This document shows positions 1 through 8,224 of a DNA stretch of 64,000 nucleotides, in pieces. The stretch spans positions 124,001 to 188,000 of the forward strand of contig NZ_BMNK01000006.1 of NCBI RefSeq assembly GCF_014646515.1, in the 5' to 3' direction. This DNA is from Nonomuraea glycinis (GTDB taxonomy: Bacteria; Actinomycetota; Actinomycetes; Streptosporangiales; Streptosporangiaceae). How positions within the stretch are numbered: the stretch's first letter is position 1; each line of letters begins with the position of its first letter. The translations under genes and the position numbers were made by a program. A model generated the notes under the pieces. That model made no database searches, was not told where the DNA came from, and was given only the letters and a program-made list of their open reading frames with translations.

Positions 1-72
1 ACGCTGCTGGCGGCCATGCGCCGGCTGGCGCAGGCCCACCTGTCGGTGGAGACCTATCGGACGACCGGCTAG
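1..72 (+). CDS. 3' end of an unidentified CDS
   Basis: Frame 1 is open from the left edge and ends at a TAG at 70-72. Only the last 23 codons are visible, too few to name a family; the peptide is rich in Ala, Leu and Arg and ends in TTG. The final four codons lie inside the first unit of a 21-bp tandem repeat that fills the space up to the convergent gene on the right. Identity needs the sequence to the left. Confidence 0.5.
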   Translation, partial: TLLAAMRRLAQAHLSVETYRTTG

Positions 73-207
73 ACGGCTCGGATGACCGGCTGGACGGCCC
101 GGACGACCGGCTGGACGGCTCGGATGGCCGGCTGGACGGCTCGGACGACCGGCTGGACGGCTCGGATGGCCGGCTGGACGGCTCGGATGACCGGCTAGAC
201 GGCGAAG
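61..207. repeat. 21-bp tandem repeat, about 7 copies, spanning two stop codons
   Basis: Seven consecutive 21-bp units related to ACGACCGGCTGGACGGCTCGG run from 61 to 207; units alternate in starting ACGACC, ATGACC or ATGGCC. The first and last units carry CTAG where the inner ones carry CTGG. The first CTAG supplies the stop of the plus-strand gene (70-72) and the last supplies the stop of the minus-strand gene (195-197). The unit length is seven codons, so copy-number change would not shift frame. Confidence 0.85.
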
Positions 208-836
208 CCGGCGTTCTTCAGCCGGGTGATCGACTCGGGCTCGCCCGCGTACTCCACCCTGGCGTGCGCCTGGCGGCCGAAGCAGAACAGCAGCAACTCG
301 CCCGCCCCGCCGATCACCTCGACCTTGGGGCCCTGCTTCGCGCCGCCGAGCACCACGGCCCGCGAGCCGACCGCGCCGGGGTAGTGCAGCACCACGCCGA
401 CGGGGGAGCGGCGCAGCATCGTCTTGGCCCCGGCGGACACGCGCTTCCAGATGAGCTGCTCGAAGTCGGCCGGCAGCTCGCGGGGCTCCCAGGAGGGCTG
501 GGCCCGCCGGACGTCCTCGTGGTGGACGAAGAACTCCAGCGTGTTGACCGCTGTGTCCAGGAACGACAGCGCACCGTAGACTCCGCCGGGCTTGCGAACC
601 AGGGAGACCAGCTCGGGGAAGGGGTGCCTGGCCTTCAGGCGCTGCTGCACCGAGGCGGTGTGACCGGCCAGCGCCCGCACCGCGATGCCCGGCATGGCGT
701 CCGGTCTGCGCTCGCGCAGCACCAGATGCGCTGCCAGGTCATAGGTGTCCCAGCCCTCGCACAGGGTCGGGGCGCCAGGGCCAAGCGAGTCGAACAGGTC
801 GCACAGTGCGGCGCGTTCGCCACGAGCGTGAGTCAC
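195..836 (-). CDS. TIGR03085-like DinB/maleylpyruvate isomerase-fold metal-binding protein
   Basis: This 213-residue protein resembles the TIGR03085 family, a branch of the DinB / mycothiol-dependent maleylpyruvate isomerase N-terminal fold common in actinobacteria. Visible hallmarks are the N-terminal LCEGWDTYDLAAHLVLRERRP segment, with the His expected to bind metal, and a second His pair in the FFVHHEDVRR segment. Members are four-helix bundles that may act with mycothiol; the substrate is unknown. The start is GTG at 836. The gene is divergent from the ABC transporter at 924 and its stop lies in a tandem repeat. Family placement is fairly safe, function is not. Confidence 0.75.
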   Translation of the reverse strand: MTHARGERAALCDLFDSLGPGAPTLCEGWDTYDLAAHLVLRERRPDAMPGIAVRALAGHTASVQQRLKARHPFPELVSLVRKPGGVYGALSFLDTAVNTLEFFVHHEDVRRAQPSWEPRELPADFEQLIWKRVSAGAKTMLRRSPVGVVLHYPGAVGSRAVVLGGAKQGPKVEVIGGAGELLLFCFGRQAHARVEYAGEPESITRLKNAGFAV

Positions 837-923
837 ATCGCAACTCTACCTGTGGGAATAAGTCAATGATCAGACGTGATTGTCAGTATGTGGAAAATCC
901 GGCACTGGAAGGAAACACACCGC

Positions 924-2747
924 GTGGCGAATAAGGTCACCTCTGCCGTCATGCGTCAGGGGCTGCGCGTCCTTGGGGTGGCCGTCCGCGCCGAGAAGGC
1001 GGTGTTCGCCTCGGCCGTCGTGGCCAGCGCGCTCTACGGCGGCATGACCGTGGCCTCCGCATGGGCGCTCGGCTGGGCAACCCAGAACGTCATCATCCCC
1101 ACCTTCGGCAAGGGCGAGATCGCCGCGGGCGCGCTGTGGACCGGCGTGTTACTGATCATCGGCACCGCCCTGCTCAAGTCGATCGGCATCGCGGGCCGGC
1201 GCATCTTCGCCGGCGTCATGCAGTACCGCATGCAGGCCCGCTCCCGCCGCGACGTCACCAAGCAGTACCTGCGGCTGCCGCTGGCCTGGCACCAGCGGCA
1301 CCCGACCGGGCAGCTGCTGGCCAACGCCAGCTCCGACGCCGAGGCGGCGTGGGCGCCGCTGGCGCCGCTGCCGATGGCTGTGGGCGTGGTGGTCATGCTC
1401 GTCACCGCGGCGGTCGGCATGCTGTTCACCGACCTCGTGCTCGCGCTGGTGGGCTTCCTCGTCTTCCCGGCGATCGCCGTACTCAACCTCGTCTATCAGC
1501 GCAGGCTCAGCCCGCTGGTCACCCGCGCGCAGCAGTTGCGCGCGGAGGTCAGTGAGATCGCGCACGAGAGCTTCGACGGCGCGCTCGTCGTCAAGACGCT
1601 CGGCCGCGAGGACCTGGAGGCCGAGCGCTTCCGGCGGCGCGCGCACGAGCTGCGCGACGCCAACGTGGCCGTCGGCCGGGTGCGCGGCCTGTTCGACCCG
1701 ATGCTGGAGGCGCTGCCCACGCTCGGCGTGCTCGCCGTCCTGGGCGTCGGCGCGATGCGCCTGTCCACCGGCGACATCGTCTCCGGCCAGCTCGTGCAGG
1801 TCGCTTACCTGTTCACGCTGCTGTCCTTCCCGATCCGCGCGCTCGGCTGGGTGCTGGCCGAGCTGCCGCGCAGCGTCGTCGGCTGGACCCGGGTGCAGTC
1901 GGTGCTGGAGGCCGAGGGCTCGATGGTCTACGGGGAGGAGACCCCGGGCCGCGACGAGCCCGCCACGCTGGCGGTCTCGGACGTGTCCTACTCCTACGGT
2001 GAGACCGAGGTGCTGCACGACGTCACCTTCGACCTGCCGCCCGGCCGCACCGTCGCCCTCGTCGGGCCCACCGGCTCCGGCAAGTCCACCCTCGTCCAGC
2101 TTCTCGTCCGGCTGGTCGACCCCGACACCGGCCGGGTGCTGCTCGACGGCACGGACCTGCGCGAGCTCGCCTACGGCAAGCTCGCCGAGTCGGTGGCGCT
2201 GGTGCCGCAGCAGACGTTCCTGTTCGACGACACCGTGCGCGGCAACGTCGCGCTCGACCTGCCCATGCCGGATGAGCAGGTGTGGGCGGCGCTGAGAGTG
2301 GCCCAGGCCGACGGCTTCGTGAGCGGGCTCGGCGCGGGCCTGGACACCCGCGTCGGAGAGCGCGGCACGTCCCTGTCGGGCGGCCAGCGCCAGCGCCTCG
2401 CGCTGGCCCGCGCGATCGCCCGCCGCCCCCGCCTGCTCATCCTCGACGACGCCACCTCCAGCGTGGACCCCCAGGTGGAGGCCAGAATCCTGTACGGCCT
2501 GCGGGACCGGGCCGAGGCGTCGACCGTCGTGGTCGTCGCCTACCGGCTGGCCACGATCGCGCTCGCCGACGAGGTCGTCTACCTCGACCGCGGGCGTGTG
2601 GAAGACCGCGGCACGCACCAGGAACTGCTGGAGCGCTGCCCCGGATACCGCAACCTGGTGACCGCCTACGAGCGCGAGGAGGCCGTGCGCGCCGCGCTCG
2701 ACGCCGACGCCGCGCTCGGACTCGAAGAGACAGAGGTCAGCGCATGA
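924..2747 (+). CDS. ABC exporter subunit A (TMD-NBD, degenerate ATP site)
   Basis: This is a half-transporter with an N-terminal six-helix type IV membrane domain (about residues 1-320) and a C-terminal ATPase. The Walker A motif GPTGSGKST is near residue 381 and a canonical LSGGQ signature is present. The catalytic Glu after Walker B is Asp (LLILDD, D509) and the H-loop His is Tyr (AYRLAT, Y540), so this subunit supplies the non-hydrolysing site of a heterodimer. The partner follows with an ATGA overlap. GTG 924 is chosen because GGAAGGA sits 11 nt upstream; the reading frame is open to 876, with an ATG at 888 as an alternative. A TTA leucine codon lies at 1149-1151, notable in such GC-rich DNA. 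Substrate unknown. Confidence 0.85.
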   Translation: MANKVTSAVMRQGLRVLGVAVRAEKAVFASAVVASALYGGMTVASAWALGWATQNVIIPTFGKGEIAAGALWTGVLLIIGTALLKSIGIAGRRIFAGVMQYRMQARSRRDVTKQYLRLPLAWHQRHPTGQLLANASSDAEAAWAPLAPLPMAVGVVVMLVTAAVGMLFTDLVLALVGFLVFPAIAVLNLVYQRRLSPLVTRAQQLRAEVSEIAHESFDGALVVKTLGREDLEAERFRRRAHELRDANVAVGRVRGLFDPMLEALPTLGVLAVLGVGAMRLSTGDIVSGQLVQVAYLFTLLSFPIRALGWVLAELPRSVVGWTRVQSVLEAEGSMVYGEETPGRDEPATLAVSDVSYSYGETEVLHDVTFDLPPGRTVALVGPTGSGKSTLVQLLVRLVDPDTGRVLLDGTDLRELAYGKLAESVALVPQQTFLFDDTVRGNVALDLPMPDEQVWAALRVAQADGFVSGLGAGLDTRVGERGTSLSGGQRQRLALARAIARRPRLLILDDATSSVDPQVEARILYGLRDRAEASTVVVVAYRLATIALADEVVYLDRGRVEDRGTHQELLERCPGYRNLVTAYEREEAVRAALDADAALGLEETEVSA

Positions 2748-4543
2748 CCGTGGAGACCGCGCCGGAGCAGGAGCGCATCGGCACCGGTGCCGGCGGCTCT
2801 GCCTGGGCCACCATCCGCCGGGGGCTGTCGCTGACGCCCGAGTTCCGCAAGGGGCTGGTGGGCACGCTCGCCCTGGCGGTCGTCGCCACCATAGGCAAGA
2901 TCATCGTGCCCATCGCGGTGCAGCAGACGATCGACACCGGGATCGGCGACGGCGCCCCGGACATGCCGTACATCACCCGCGCCGTCGTGCTGTGCGCGGC
3001 GGCGGTGATCCTGACCGCCCTCGCCTCCTATCTGATGAACGTGCGCCTGTACAAGGCGACGGAGTCCTCGCTGGCCACGCTGCGGGTGCGCGGCTTCCGG
3101 CACGTGCACGACCTGTCGGTGCTCACCCAGAACACCGAGCGCCGCGGCGCCCTCGTCTCCCGGGTCACCAACGACATCGACCAGATCAGCACCTTCATGC
3201 AGTGGGGCGGGCTGATGATCATCGTGGCGTTCGGCCAGCTGTTCGTGGCCAGCGTGCTGATGGTCATCTACTCCTGGCAGCTCACGCTGCTCGTGTGGAT
3301 CTGCTTCATCCCGCTGCTGATCGCGCTGCCGCGCTTCCAGCGCTGGCTGTCGCGGGCCTACACCGTGGTCCGCGAGCGCACCGGCGACATGCTCGCCGCC
3401 GTCAGCGAGTCGGTCGTCGGCGCGGCCGTCATCAGGGCGTACGCCACCGAGCGGCGCACCGCCGAGCGCATCGACAAGTCCGTGGACGCCAACAAGGCCG
3501 CCCAGGTCAGAGCGCAGACCATCGTCGGATTCGTCTTCCCGCTGACCGAGATCGTGGCCGCCGTCGCCATCGCCGGGATCGTCGTGCTCGGCGTCCGGCT
3601 CGGCGTGTCCGGCGACATCACGGCCGGGCAGCTGATCGCCTTCCTGTTTCTCATCACCCTGTTCGTCTCCCCGCTGCAGACCGCCACCGAGGTGCTGAAC
3701 GAGGCGCAGAACGCGGTCGCCGGCTGGCGGCGCATCCTGGGCGTGATCGACACCCCGGCAGACGTTGCCGACCCCGGCGACGACGGCGTGGAATTGCCGC
3801 GCGGCCCCATCTCGGTGGCCTTCGAACAGGTGCACTTCGCCTACCCCGGCGGCCCGCCCGTGCTGCGCGAGCTGTCGGTGGGGATCCAGCCTCGCTCGCG
3901 CATCGCGGTCGTGGGCGAGACCGGCTCGGGCAAGACCACCTTCGCCAAACTCCTCACCCGGCTCATGGACCCGGTCGAAGGACGGGTCACCATCGACGGC
4001 CACGACCTGCGCGCCGTCCGCTTCTCCTCGCTGCGCGCCCGCATCGTGATGGTCCCGCAGGACGGCTTCCTGTTCGACGGGACGCTGGAGGAGAACGTGA
4101 GGTACGGCAAGCCGGCGGCCACCCGCGCGGAGATCCAGCTCGCGCTGACCGAGCTGGGTCTGGCCGACTGGCTCGACGGCCTGCCGGCCGGCCTGGACAC
4201 CCCGGTCGGCCAGCGCGGTGAGTCGCTGTCGGCCGGCGAGCGCCAGCTCGTCGCGCTGGCCCGCGCCTACCTGGCCGACCCCGACCTGCTGCTGCTCGAC
4301 GAGGCCACCTCGGCGGTCGACCCGGCCACGGAGGTGCGCCTGGCCCGCGCGCTCGAAGGGGTCACCCGCGGCCGCACGGCCGTCTCGATCGCCCACCGGC
4401 TGTCCACCGCCGAGAACGCCGACGAGGTGCTCGTGTTCGACGGCGGCCGCCTCGTCCAGCGGGGGCCGCACGCCGAGCTGGTCGCCGAGCCGGGGGTGTA
4501 CGCCGACATGCACGCCTCCTGGGTCTCGGCGGCCCACTCCTGA
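2744..4543 (+). CDS. ABC exporter subunit B (TMD-NBD, catalytic)
   Basis: This 599-residue half-transporter completes the heterodimer with the preceding gene; its ATG overlaps that gene's TGA. It has six predicted membrane helices (about 40-330) and a nucleotide-binding domain with Walker A GETGSGKTT, an intact Walker B Glu (LLLLDEATSAVD, E520) and an intact H-loop His (IAHRLST, H551). Its signature is LSAGE (about residue 495) instead of LSGGQ. In heterodimeric exporters the degenerate site pairs Walker motifs of one subunit with a divergent signature of the other, which is what is seen here. Family: MsbA/LmrA-like lipid or drug exporters; substrate unknown. Confidence 0.88.
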   Translation: MTVETAPEQERIGTGAGGSAWATIRRGLSLTPEFRKGLVGTLALAVVATIGKIIVPIAVQQTIDTGIGDGAPDMPYITRAVVLCAAAVILTALASYLMNVRLYKATESSLATLRVRGFRHVHDLSVLTQNTERRGALVSRVTNDIDQISTFMQWGGLMIIVAFGQLFVASVLMVIYSWQLTLLVWICFIPLLIALPRFQRWLSRAYTVVRERTGDMLAAVSESVVGAAVIRAYATERRTAERIDKSVDANKAAQVRAQTIVGFVFPLTEIVAAVAIAGIVVLGVRLGVSGDITAGQLIAFLFLITLFVSPLQTATEVLNEAQNAVAGWRRILGVIDTPADVADPGDDGVELPRGPISVAFEQVHFAYPGGPPVLRELSVGIQPRSRIAVVGETGSGKTTFAKLLTRLMDPVEGRVTIDGHDLRAVRFSSLRARIVMVPQDGFLFDGTLEENVRYGKPAATRAEIQLALTELGLADWLDGLPAGLDTPVGQRGESLSAGERQLVALARAYLADPDLLLLDEATSAVDPATEVRLARALEGVTRGRTAVSIAHRLSTAENADEVLVFDGGRLVQRGPHAELVAEPGVYADMHASWVSAAHS

Positions 4544-4568
4544 CACGCGGCGTGGGTGCCAGCGGCCT

Positions 4569-4681
4569 GCTCCTGATCGTCCGGGCACCGCGCGCGCTCG
4601 ACCGGTCTTCATGATCGTTCGGGCACCGCACGTCGGCGGCCCGCTCCTGAGATCGTCCGGGCACCGCGCGCGCTCGACCGG
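4569..4681. repeat. Imperfect direct repeat between convergent genes
   Basis: A 37-nt block beginning GCTCCTGATCGTCCGGGCAC (4569-4605) recurs at 4643-4681 with a two-base insertion, and a shorter diverged copy lies at 4612-4630. The sequence just before the second copy (GGCGGCCCGCTCCTGA) also resembles the 3' end of the ABC gene (GGCGGCCCACTCCTGA at its stop). The block separates two convergent stop codons (4543 and 4693). No gene or clear terminator is seen here. Confidence 0.65.
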
Positions 4682-4692
4682 CCTGTGCGCGT

Positions 4693-5079
4693 TCACTTGG
4701 CCGCCGCGAAGGTCACCCTCGTGCCGCCGGGGCCCGACACGATCGTGACCTGGTCGCACAGCAGGCGGGTCAGCCACAGCCCCCTGCCGCCGCCCTCGAA
4801 CCCGGACGGCGGCGGGGCGGTGCTGCTCCAGCCGAGCGGCAGGCCGGGGCCCTCGTCGGTGACCTCGCACCACAGCCGGTCGTGCTGCCACCACAGCCGC
4901 AGCCGTCCGCCGCCTCCGCCGTGCAGCACGGCGTTGGTGGTGATCTCATTGACCGCCACCACGAAGTCCTCCAGGCTCCTGCCGGTCAGCCCCTCACCGG
5001 CGGCCCGCTCGCTGACGGTCCGGCGGAGCACGGTGATGTGCCCTCGGGAGAAGCTCGCGCAGAGCACCTGCCTACGCAT
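4693..5079 (-). CDS. RsbW-like anti-sigma / ATP-binding kinase
   Basis: This 128-residue protein is a stand-alone GHKL ATPase of the HATPase_c_2 class (RsbW/SpoIIAB-like). The N-box is NEITTNAVLHGG, the G1 box DEGPG and the G2 box GGRGLWL. Such proteins bind a sigma factor or phosphorylate a STAS antagonist. The ATG overlaps the 3' end of the MEDS-STAS gene by 8 nt, and a separate STAS antagonist is encoded divergently at 6058, so a partner-switching module is likely. No sigma factor gene is adjacent, so the target cannot be named. Confidence 0.85.
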   Translation of the reverse strand: MRRQVLCASFSRGHITVLRRTVSERAAGEGLTGRSLEDFVVAVNEITTNAVLHGGGGGRLRLWWQHDRLWCEVTDEGPGLPLGWSSTAPPPSGFEGGGRGLWLTRLLCDQVTIVSGPGGTRVTFAAAK

Positions 5080-5908
5080 CGCCCACCGGGCGGATGTCGA
5101 TGACGTCGTCCGCTCTGATCCGGTGCAGCAGCCTGGCCATCGGCTCGCCGCACACCAGCACCGTGCGCCCGTGCGGCCTGGCCGTGGCCGTGGCGACCAG
5201 GAGCTGGGCCGAGCCCGCGTCGATGAAGTGGAGCCCGCTCGCGTCGATCACCACCTCGCCCGCCTCCTGGCGCAGCGGCATCAGGACCGTGGAGAACGCG
5301 TGCCGGTTCGTCAGGTCGACCTCGCCCCACAGGCGAAGGGCCGCGGGGTGGTGGGCACGGGCGTAACGGAGTGCCGCCTGGTCGGGCGAGATGGGATGGA
5401 CGCAGCCGACCCTGTCGATGGCTTCGCGCGCGAACAGCGTCCGGTCGTACTGGCAGACCGCGGCCAGCCATCGCTGGCCGAACAGTTCGTTGGTGGCGGC
5501 CTCGAAGGCGATCTGCCCCGGCGGGTCGTGCGCCCCCCATGAGGCGTCGATCATCGCGTAGACCCCGTGGCGGCCCTGCCGGCGCGCCCGCTCGCCGGCC
5601 TCGGTCAGACTGGACAGCGCCTGGGCCGAATCCAGGCGGCCGTCGGTGTAGTGCGTCCCCGCGCTGGCGCGAATCTCGATCTGGCCCGCGGACTCGGCGG
5701 CGGCGAACCCCGGCACCAGCGGCGCCAGCCACGCGCGGGTCCGCTCGGGGGAGTCGGTGTGCGTGATGATCAGAACCTGGGCCCGCCTGCGCAGGCCGTT
5801 GCGGGTGAACGCCCCGGTCGCCGCCCGTCGCTCCGGCTCGCCGCGCACCGGCAGGCAGACGTGGTCCCCGAACTCCGGATCGAGGACGGCGTCGGCGGCG
5901 GGTAGCAC
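5072..5908 (-). CDS. MEDS-STAS domain sensory protein
   Basis: The 278-residue protein has an N-terminal MEDS (DcmR-like sensory) domain, recognisable by FGDHVCLPV and the later VYAMIDASWG segment, followed by a C-terminal STAS domain with FIDAGSAQLL at the usual phospho-acceptor loop. MEDS domains occur in regulators that respond to small-molecule or methanogen/methylotroph-type signals. GTG at 5908 is preferred to the far upstream ATG because AGGAGG lies 8 nt before it (5917-5922), and the extra 37 residues of the longer reading look non-coding. It is coupled to the RsbW-like kinase gene downstream and probably acts as its antagonist or signal input. Confidence 0.82.
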   Translation of the reverse strand: MLPAADAVLDPEFGDHVCLPVRGEPERRAATGAFTRNGLRRRAQVLIITHTDSPERTRAWLAPLVPGFAAAESAGQIEIRASAGTHYTDGRLDSAQALSSLTEAGERARRQGRHGVYAMIDASWGAHDPPGQIAFEAATNELFGQRWLAAVCQYDRTLFAREAIDRVGCVHPISPDQAALRYARAHHPAALRLWGEVDLTNRHAFSTVLMPLRQEAGEVVIDASGLHFIDAGSAQLLVATATARPHGRTVLVCGEPMARLLHRIRADDVIDIRPVGDA

Positions 5909-6057
5909 GATGGCGTCCTCCTTACCATACGTTTCCGGGGAGTTACCCTCCGGAGGACTATCACGTTCCGCGTTCGCTGTAAAACGCAGCGTGACGGACC
6001 CGCGCCGGTGTAGCTTCATCTGGAACCGTCTTGGGGTAGGCGCGTGAGGAGCATCGT

Positions 6058-6393
6058 GTGGATGAGCTGCAGATGACGCGTCGGCACTACGGGGAGCTGG
6101 TGGTGGTCAGCCTCGCCGGTGAAGTCGATGCGGACAACGTGTCCAAGGTTCGCAAATGCCTCGAAGAGGCGGTGGAGACGCACGGACCGCGTCTCGTCGT
6201 CGATCTGAGCCGCCTCACCTTCATCGACACGACTGGGCTGGGCATGCTGGTGCGTCAGCTCGCCACGCTGCAGGACCGCGACGGCACCATGGCGCTCGTC
6301 GCTCCGGACGGCCAGGTGCTGCGGCGGCTGCGCAGGACCAACCTCGCGCCGCTGTTCCCCATCTACGACACGCTGTCCCAGGCGCTCGACTAG
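6058..6393 (+). CDS. STAS-domain anti-sigma factor antagonist
   Basis: This 111-residue single STAS domain is of the RsbV/SpoIIAA type. The phospho-acceptor loop reads FIDTTGLGML, with Thr where many family members have Ser-Ser. The GTG start at 6058 has GAGGAG a few bases upstream. The gene is divergent from the MEDS-STAS gene (149 bp apart), and together with the RsbW-like kinase it could form a complete kinase/antagonist pair. The regulated sigma factor is not in the window. Confidence 0.88.
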   Translation: MDELQMTRRHYGELVVVSLAGEVDADNVSKVRKCLEEAVETHGPRLVVDLSRLTFIDTTGLGMLVRQLATLQDRDGTMALVAPDGQVLRRLRRTNLAPLFPIYDTLSQALD

Positions 6394-6441
6394 CGGCACC
6401 GCCGCTGCCGGACCGCTCGTGCGGCCTGGTTGAATGACGGC

Positions 6442-6816
6442 ATGTCCCTTGACGCCAGGATCGCCGCGCGGCTCAAGCGCGACGGCAACGGGCTGGTGCC
6501 CGCGATCGTTCAGCAGCACGACACCGGCGAGGTGCTCATGCTCGCCTGGATGGACGACGAGGCGCTGCATCGCACCCTCACCACCGGCAGGGCGACCTAC
6601 TGGTCGCGCAGCCGCGGCGAATACTGGGTGAAGGGCGCCACCTCGGGGCACGTGCAGCACGTCAAGGCCGTCTCGCTGGACTGCGACGGCGACACCGTGC
6701 TGCTCAAGGTGGACCAGGTGGGCGCCGCCTGCCACACGGGCGACCGCACCTGCTTCGACGCCGATCGGCTGACACCGGTCCAGGGCGGCGTCACGGCCGT
6801 GCGCTCGGAGAGTTAG
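6442..6816 (+). CDS. hisI: Phosphoribosyl-AMP cyclohydrolase
   Basis: HisI opens the adenine ring of phosphoribosyl-AMP in histidine biosynthesis. The 124-residue protein carries LMLAWMDDEAL, the YWSRSRGEYWVKG segment and the metal-binding region DCDGDTVLLKVDQ followed by CHTGDRTCF, all typical of the family. ATG 6442 is chosen because it gives the usual N-terminus; an in-frame TTG lies at 6430. Its TAG abuts directly the ATG of the next gene. In many actinobacteria trpE lies between this gene and the next; here it does not. Confidence 0.95.
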   Translation: MSLDARIAARLKRDGNGLVPAIVQQHDTGEVLMLAWMDDEALHRTLTTGRATYWSRSRGEYWVKGATSGHVQHVKAVSLDCDGDTVLLKVDQVGAACHTGDRTCFDADRLTPVQGGVTAVRSES

Positions 6817-7419
6817 ATGACCCCGCGGGGCGAGACCGGGCGGCGGCGCGGGCGGTGGACCTGGCCGGCCGTCACCGTGGCCGGCTGCCTGCTCGTGCTG
6901 CTCGCCGCGGGCCGTGCCTGGGTGACGGACGCGCGCGACCCCGGCGGCCTGGCCGAGATGGTCTCCCCGACGGGCGGCGACCTCAGCCCCGTGCTGACGC
7001 CGCTCGCCCTGGCGGGCCTGGCGGGCGTGGTGGCCGTGCTCGCGGCCAAGGGCGCCGGCCGCCGCGTCATCGGCGCGCTGCTGGCCCTGTGCGGGCTGGG
7101 CGCCGCGCTCGGCGCCTGGGCGGCCACCGACGAGGCAGGCGTACGGACCTGGCTGCGCGAGCACAACGTGCTCGCCGGCACGGTGTCCCAGACGGCCTCG
7201 GCCACCTGGGACACCGTCGTGATCTGGCCGGTGCTGGCCGGCCTCGGGGGAGTGCTGATGCTCGCGGGCGGCATCGCCGCCGTCGTGCGCGGCGGCGGGT
7301 GGGCGGGCATGTCGGATCGGTACGAACGGACCCCCGCCCCGGCGGCGCCGCAGGCGTCCGACGACCGTGCGCTGTGGGACGCGCTCGACCGGGGGGACGA
7401 CCCCACCGCCTCACGCTAG
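6817..7419 (+). CDS. Trp-biosynthesis-associated membrane protein (TIGR02234)
   Basis: This 200-residue membrane protein has about four predicted helices: one near residues 17-33, two in the central Ala/Leu/Gly-rich region (about 65-105) and one near 140-160. It matches the TIGR02234 / Trp_oprn_chp family found in actinobacterial trp loci. Function is unknown; a role linked to tryptophan synthesis rests only on conserved neighbourhood. It starts immediately after the hisI stop (TAGATG), so the two are probably co-translated. Confidence 0.8.
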   Translation: MTPRGETGRRRGRWTWPAVTVAGCLLVLLAAGRAWVTDARDPGGLAEMVSPTGGDLSPVLTPLALAGLAGVVAVLAAKGAGRRVIGALLALCGLGAALGAWAATDEAGVRTWLREHNVLAGTVSQTASATWDTVVIWPVLAGLGGVLMLAGGIAAVVRGGGWAGMSDRYERTPAPAAPQASDDRALWDALDRGDDPTASR

Positions 7420-7554
7420 ATCGGCGTCATCCGGCGATCCGCGCCGGTGTCGATTCGGCATCGAACCGGTTCGGCTGATCGGGCTTCACCTGCGGTAACG
7501 CGTCGTCACGCAGACGTGCAGGCAGATTACAAGTTGTTCGCAAGGCGAACGTTG

Positions 7555-7585
7555 TTGCATGTCGTCCAAGGTTTGTCGCTAGGCT
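7555..7585 (+). promoter_or_regulatory. Possible promoter of the CD225 gene
   Basis: TTGCAT (7555-7560) and TAGGCT (7580-7585) could be -35 and -10 elements for the gene at 7632, but the 19-nt spacer is longer than ideal. The rest of the 212-bp interval after the preceding gene shows no ORF or terminator I can support. Confidence 0.35.
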
Positions 7586-7631
7586 GCCGCGCGCAAGTCA
7601 GCGCAAACATGACGACATAGGAGTCTTACGG

Positions 7632-8219
7632 ATGAGTTACGGAAACCAGGGCGATGGCGGCTACGGGTCGCAGCCCCCCGGTGGCGGCTACGGTCAGCAG
7701 CCGCCGAGTGGCGGTGGCTACGGCCAGCAGCCCCCCAGCGGTGGCGGCTATGGTCAGCAGCCCCCGAGTGGCGGCGGTTACGGTCAGCAGCCGCCGAGTG
7801 GTGGCGGCTATGGTCAGCAGCCGCCGAGTGGCGGTGGCTACGGCCAGCAGCCCCCCAGCGGTGGCGGTTACGGCCAGCAGCCGCCGAGCGGTGGCGGCTA
7901 CGGCCCGCCCCCCGGGTACGGAGCCCAGCCTCCCGGTGGCGCGCCCCCGGACAACCACCTGGTCGCGGCCATCCTCACGACCCTGTTCTGCTGCCTGCCG
8001 CTCGGTATCGTGTCCATTGTGAAGTCGTCGCAGGTCAACCAGAAGTGGCAGTCCGGCGACTACCAGGGCGCGATGGAAGCCTCCGAGGAGGCCAAGACCT
8101 GGTGGAAGCGGTCGCTGATCTTCGGCGCCATCGCCTGGGTGCTCATCGTCGTGGCCTACGTCCTGTTCTTCGTCATCATCGCGGCGAGCGTCTCGACCAT
8201 CCCGACCACCACCTACTGA
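7632..8219 (+). CDS. CD225/dispanin-family protein with GGGYGQQPPS repeats
   Basis: The 195-residue protein has a low-complexity N-terminus with seven exact copies of GGGYGQQPPS (about residues 17-86) followed by a two-helix CD225/dispanin domain. The first helix segment is around DNHLVAAILTTLFCCLPLGI and is followed by the SSQVNQKWQSGDYQGAMEAS loop typical of the family; the second helix (about 160-185) precedes a short tail. Dispanins are small membrane proteins; the bacterial role is undetermined. The Gln/Gly/Tyr/Pro repeat resembles condensate-forming or surface-exposed linkers. Start ATG at 7632 after AGGAGT. It is not overlapped by trp genes but lies within the trp region. Confidence 0.87.
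   Translation: MSYGNQGDGGYGSQPPGGGYGQQPPSGGGYGQQPPSGGGYGQQPPSGGGYGQQPPSGGGYGQQPPSGGGYGQQPPSGGGYGQQPPSGGGYGPPPGYGAQPPGGAPPDNHLVAAILTTLFCCLPLGIVSIVKSSQVNQKWQSGDYQGAMEASEEAKTWWKRSLIFGAIAWVLIVVAYVLFFVIIAASVSTIPTTTY
7681..7890 (+). repeat. 30-bp in-frame coding repeat, 7 copies
   Basis: Seven tandem 30-bp units encode GGGYGQQPPS. Synonymous differences between copies (GGC/GGT, CCG/CCC, CAG constant) show the protein sequence is conserved while the DNA drifts, so the amino-acid repeat is probably under selection. Confidence 0.9.
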
Positions 8220-8224
8220 CCACC

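Noticed and set aside
61..207. Insertion-sequence ends or attachment site at the left repeat
   Set aside because: No transposase, no inverted ends and no target-site duplication can be seen; simple tandem units explain the sequence.
7681..7890. CRISPR-like regular repeat
   Set aside because: Units are contiguous, without spacers, in frame with a Gly/Gln/Pro-rich protein and vary synonymously; this is a coding repeat.
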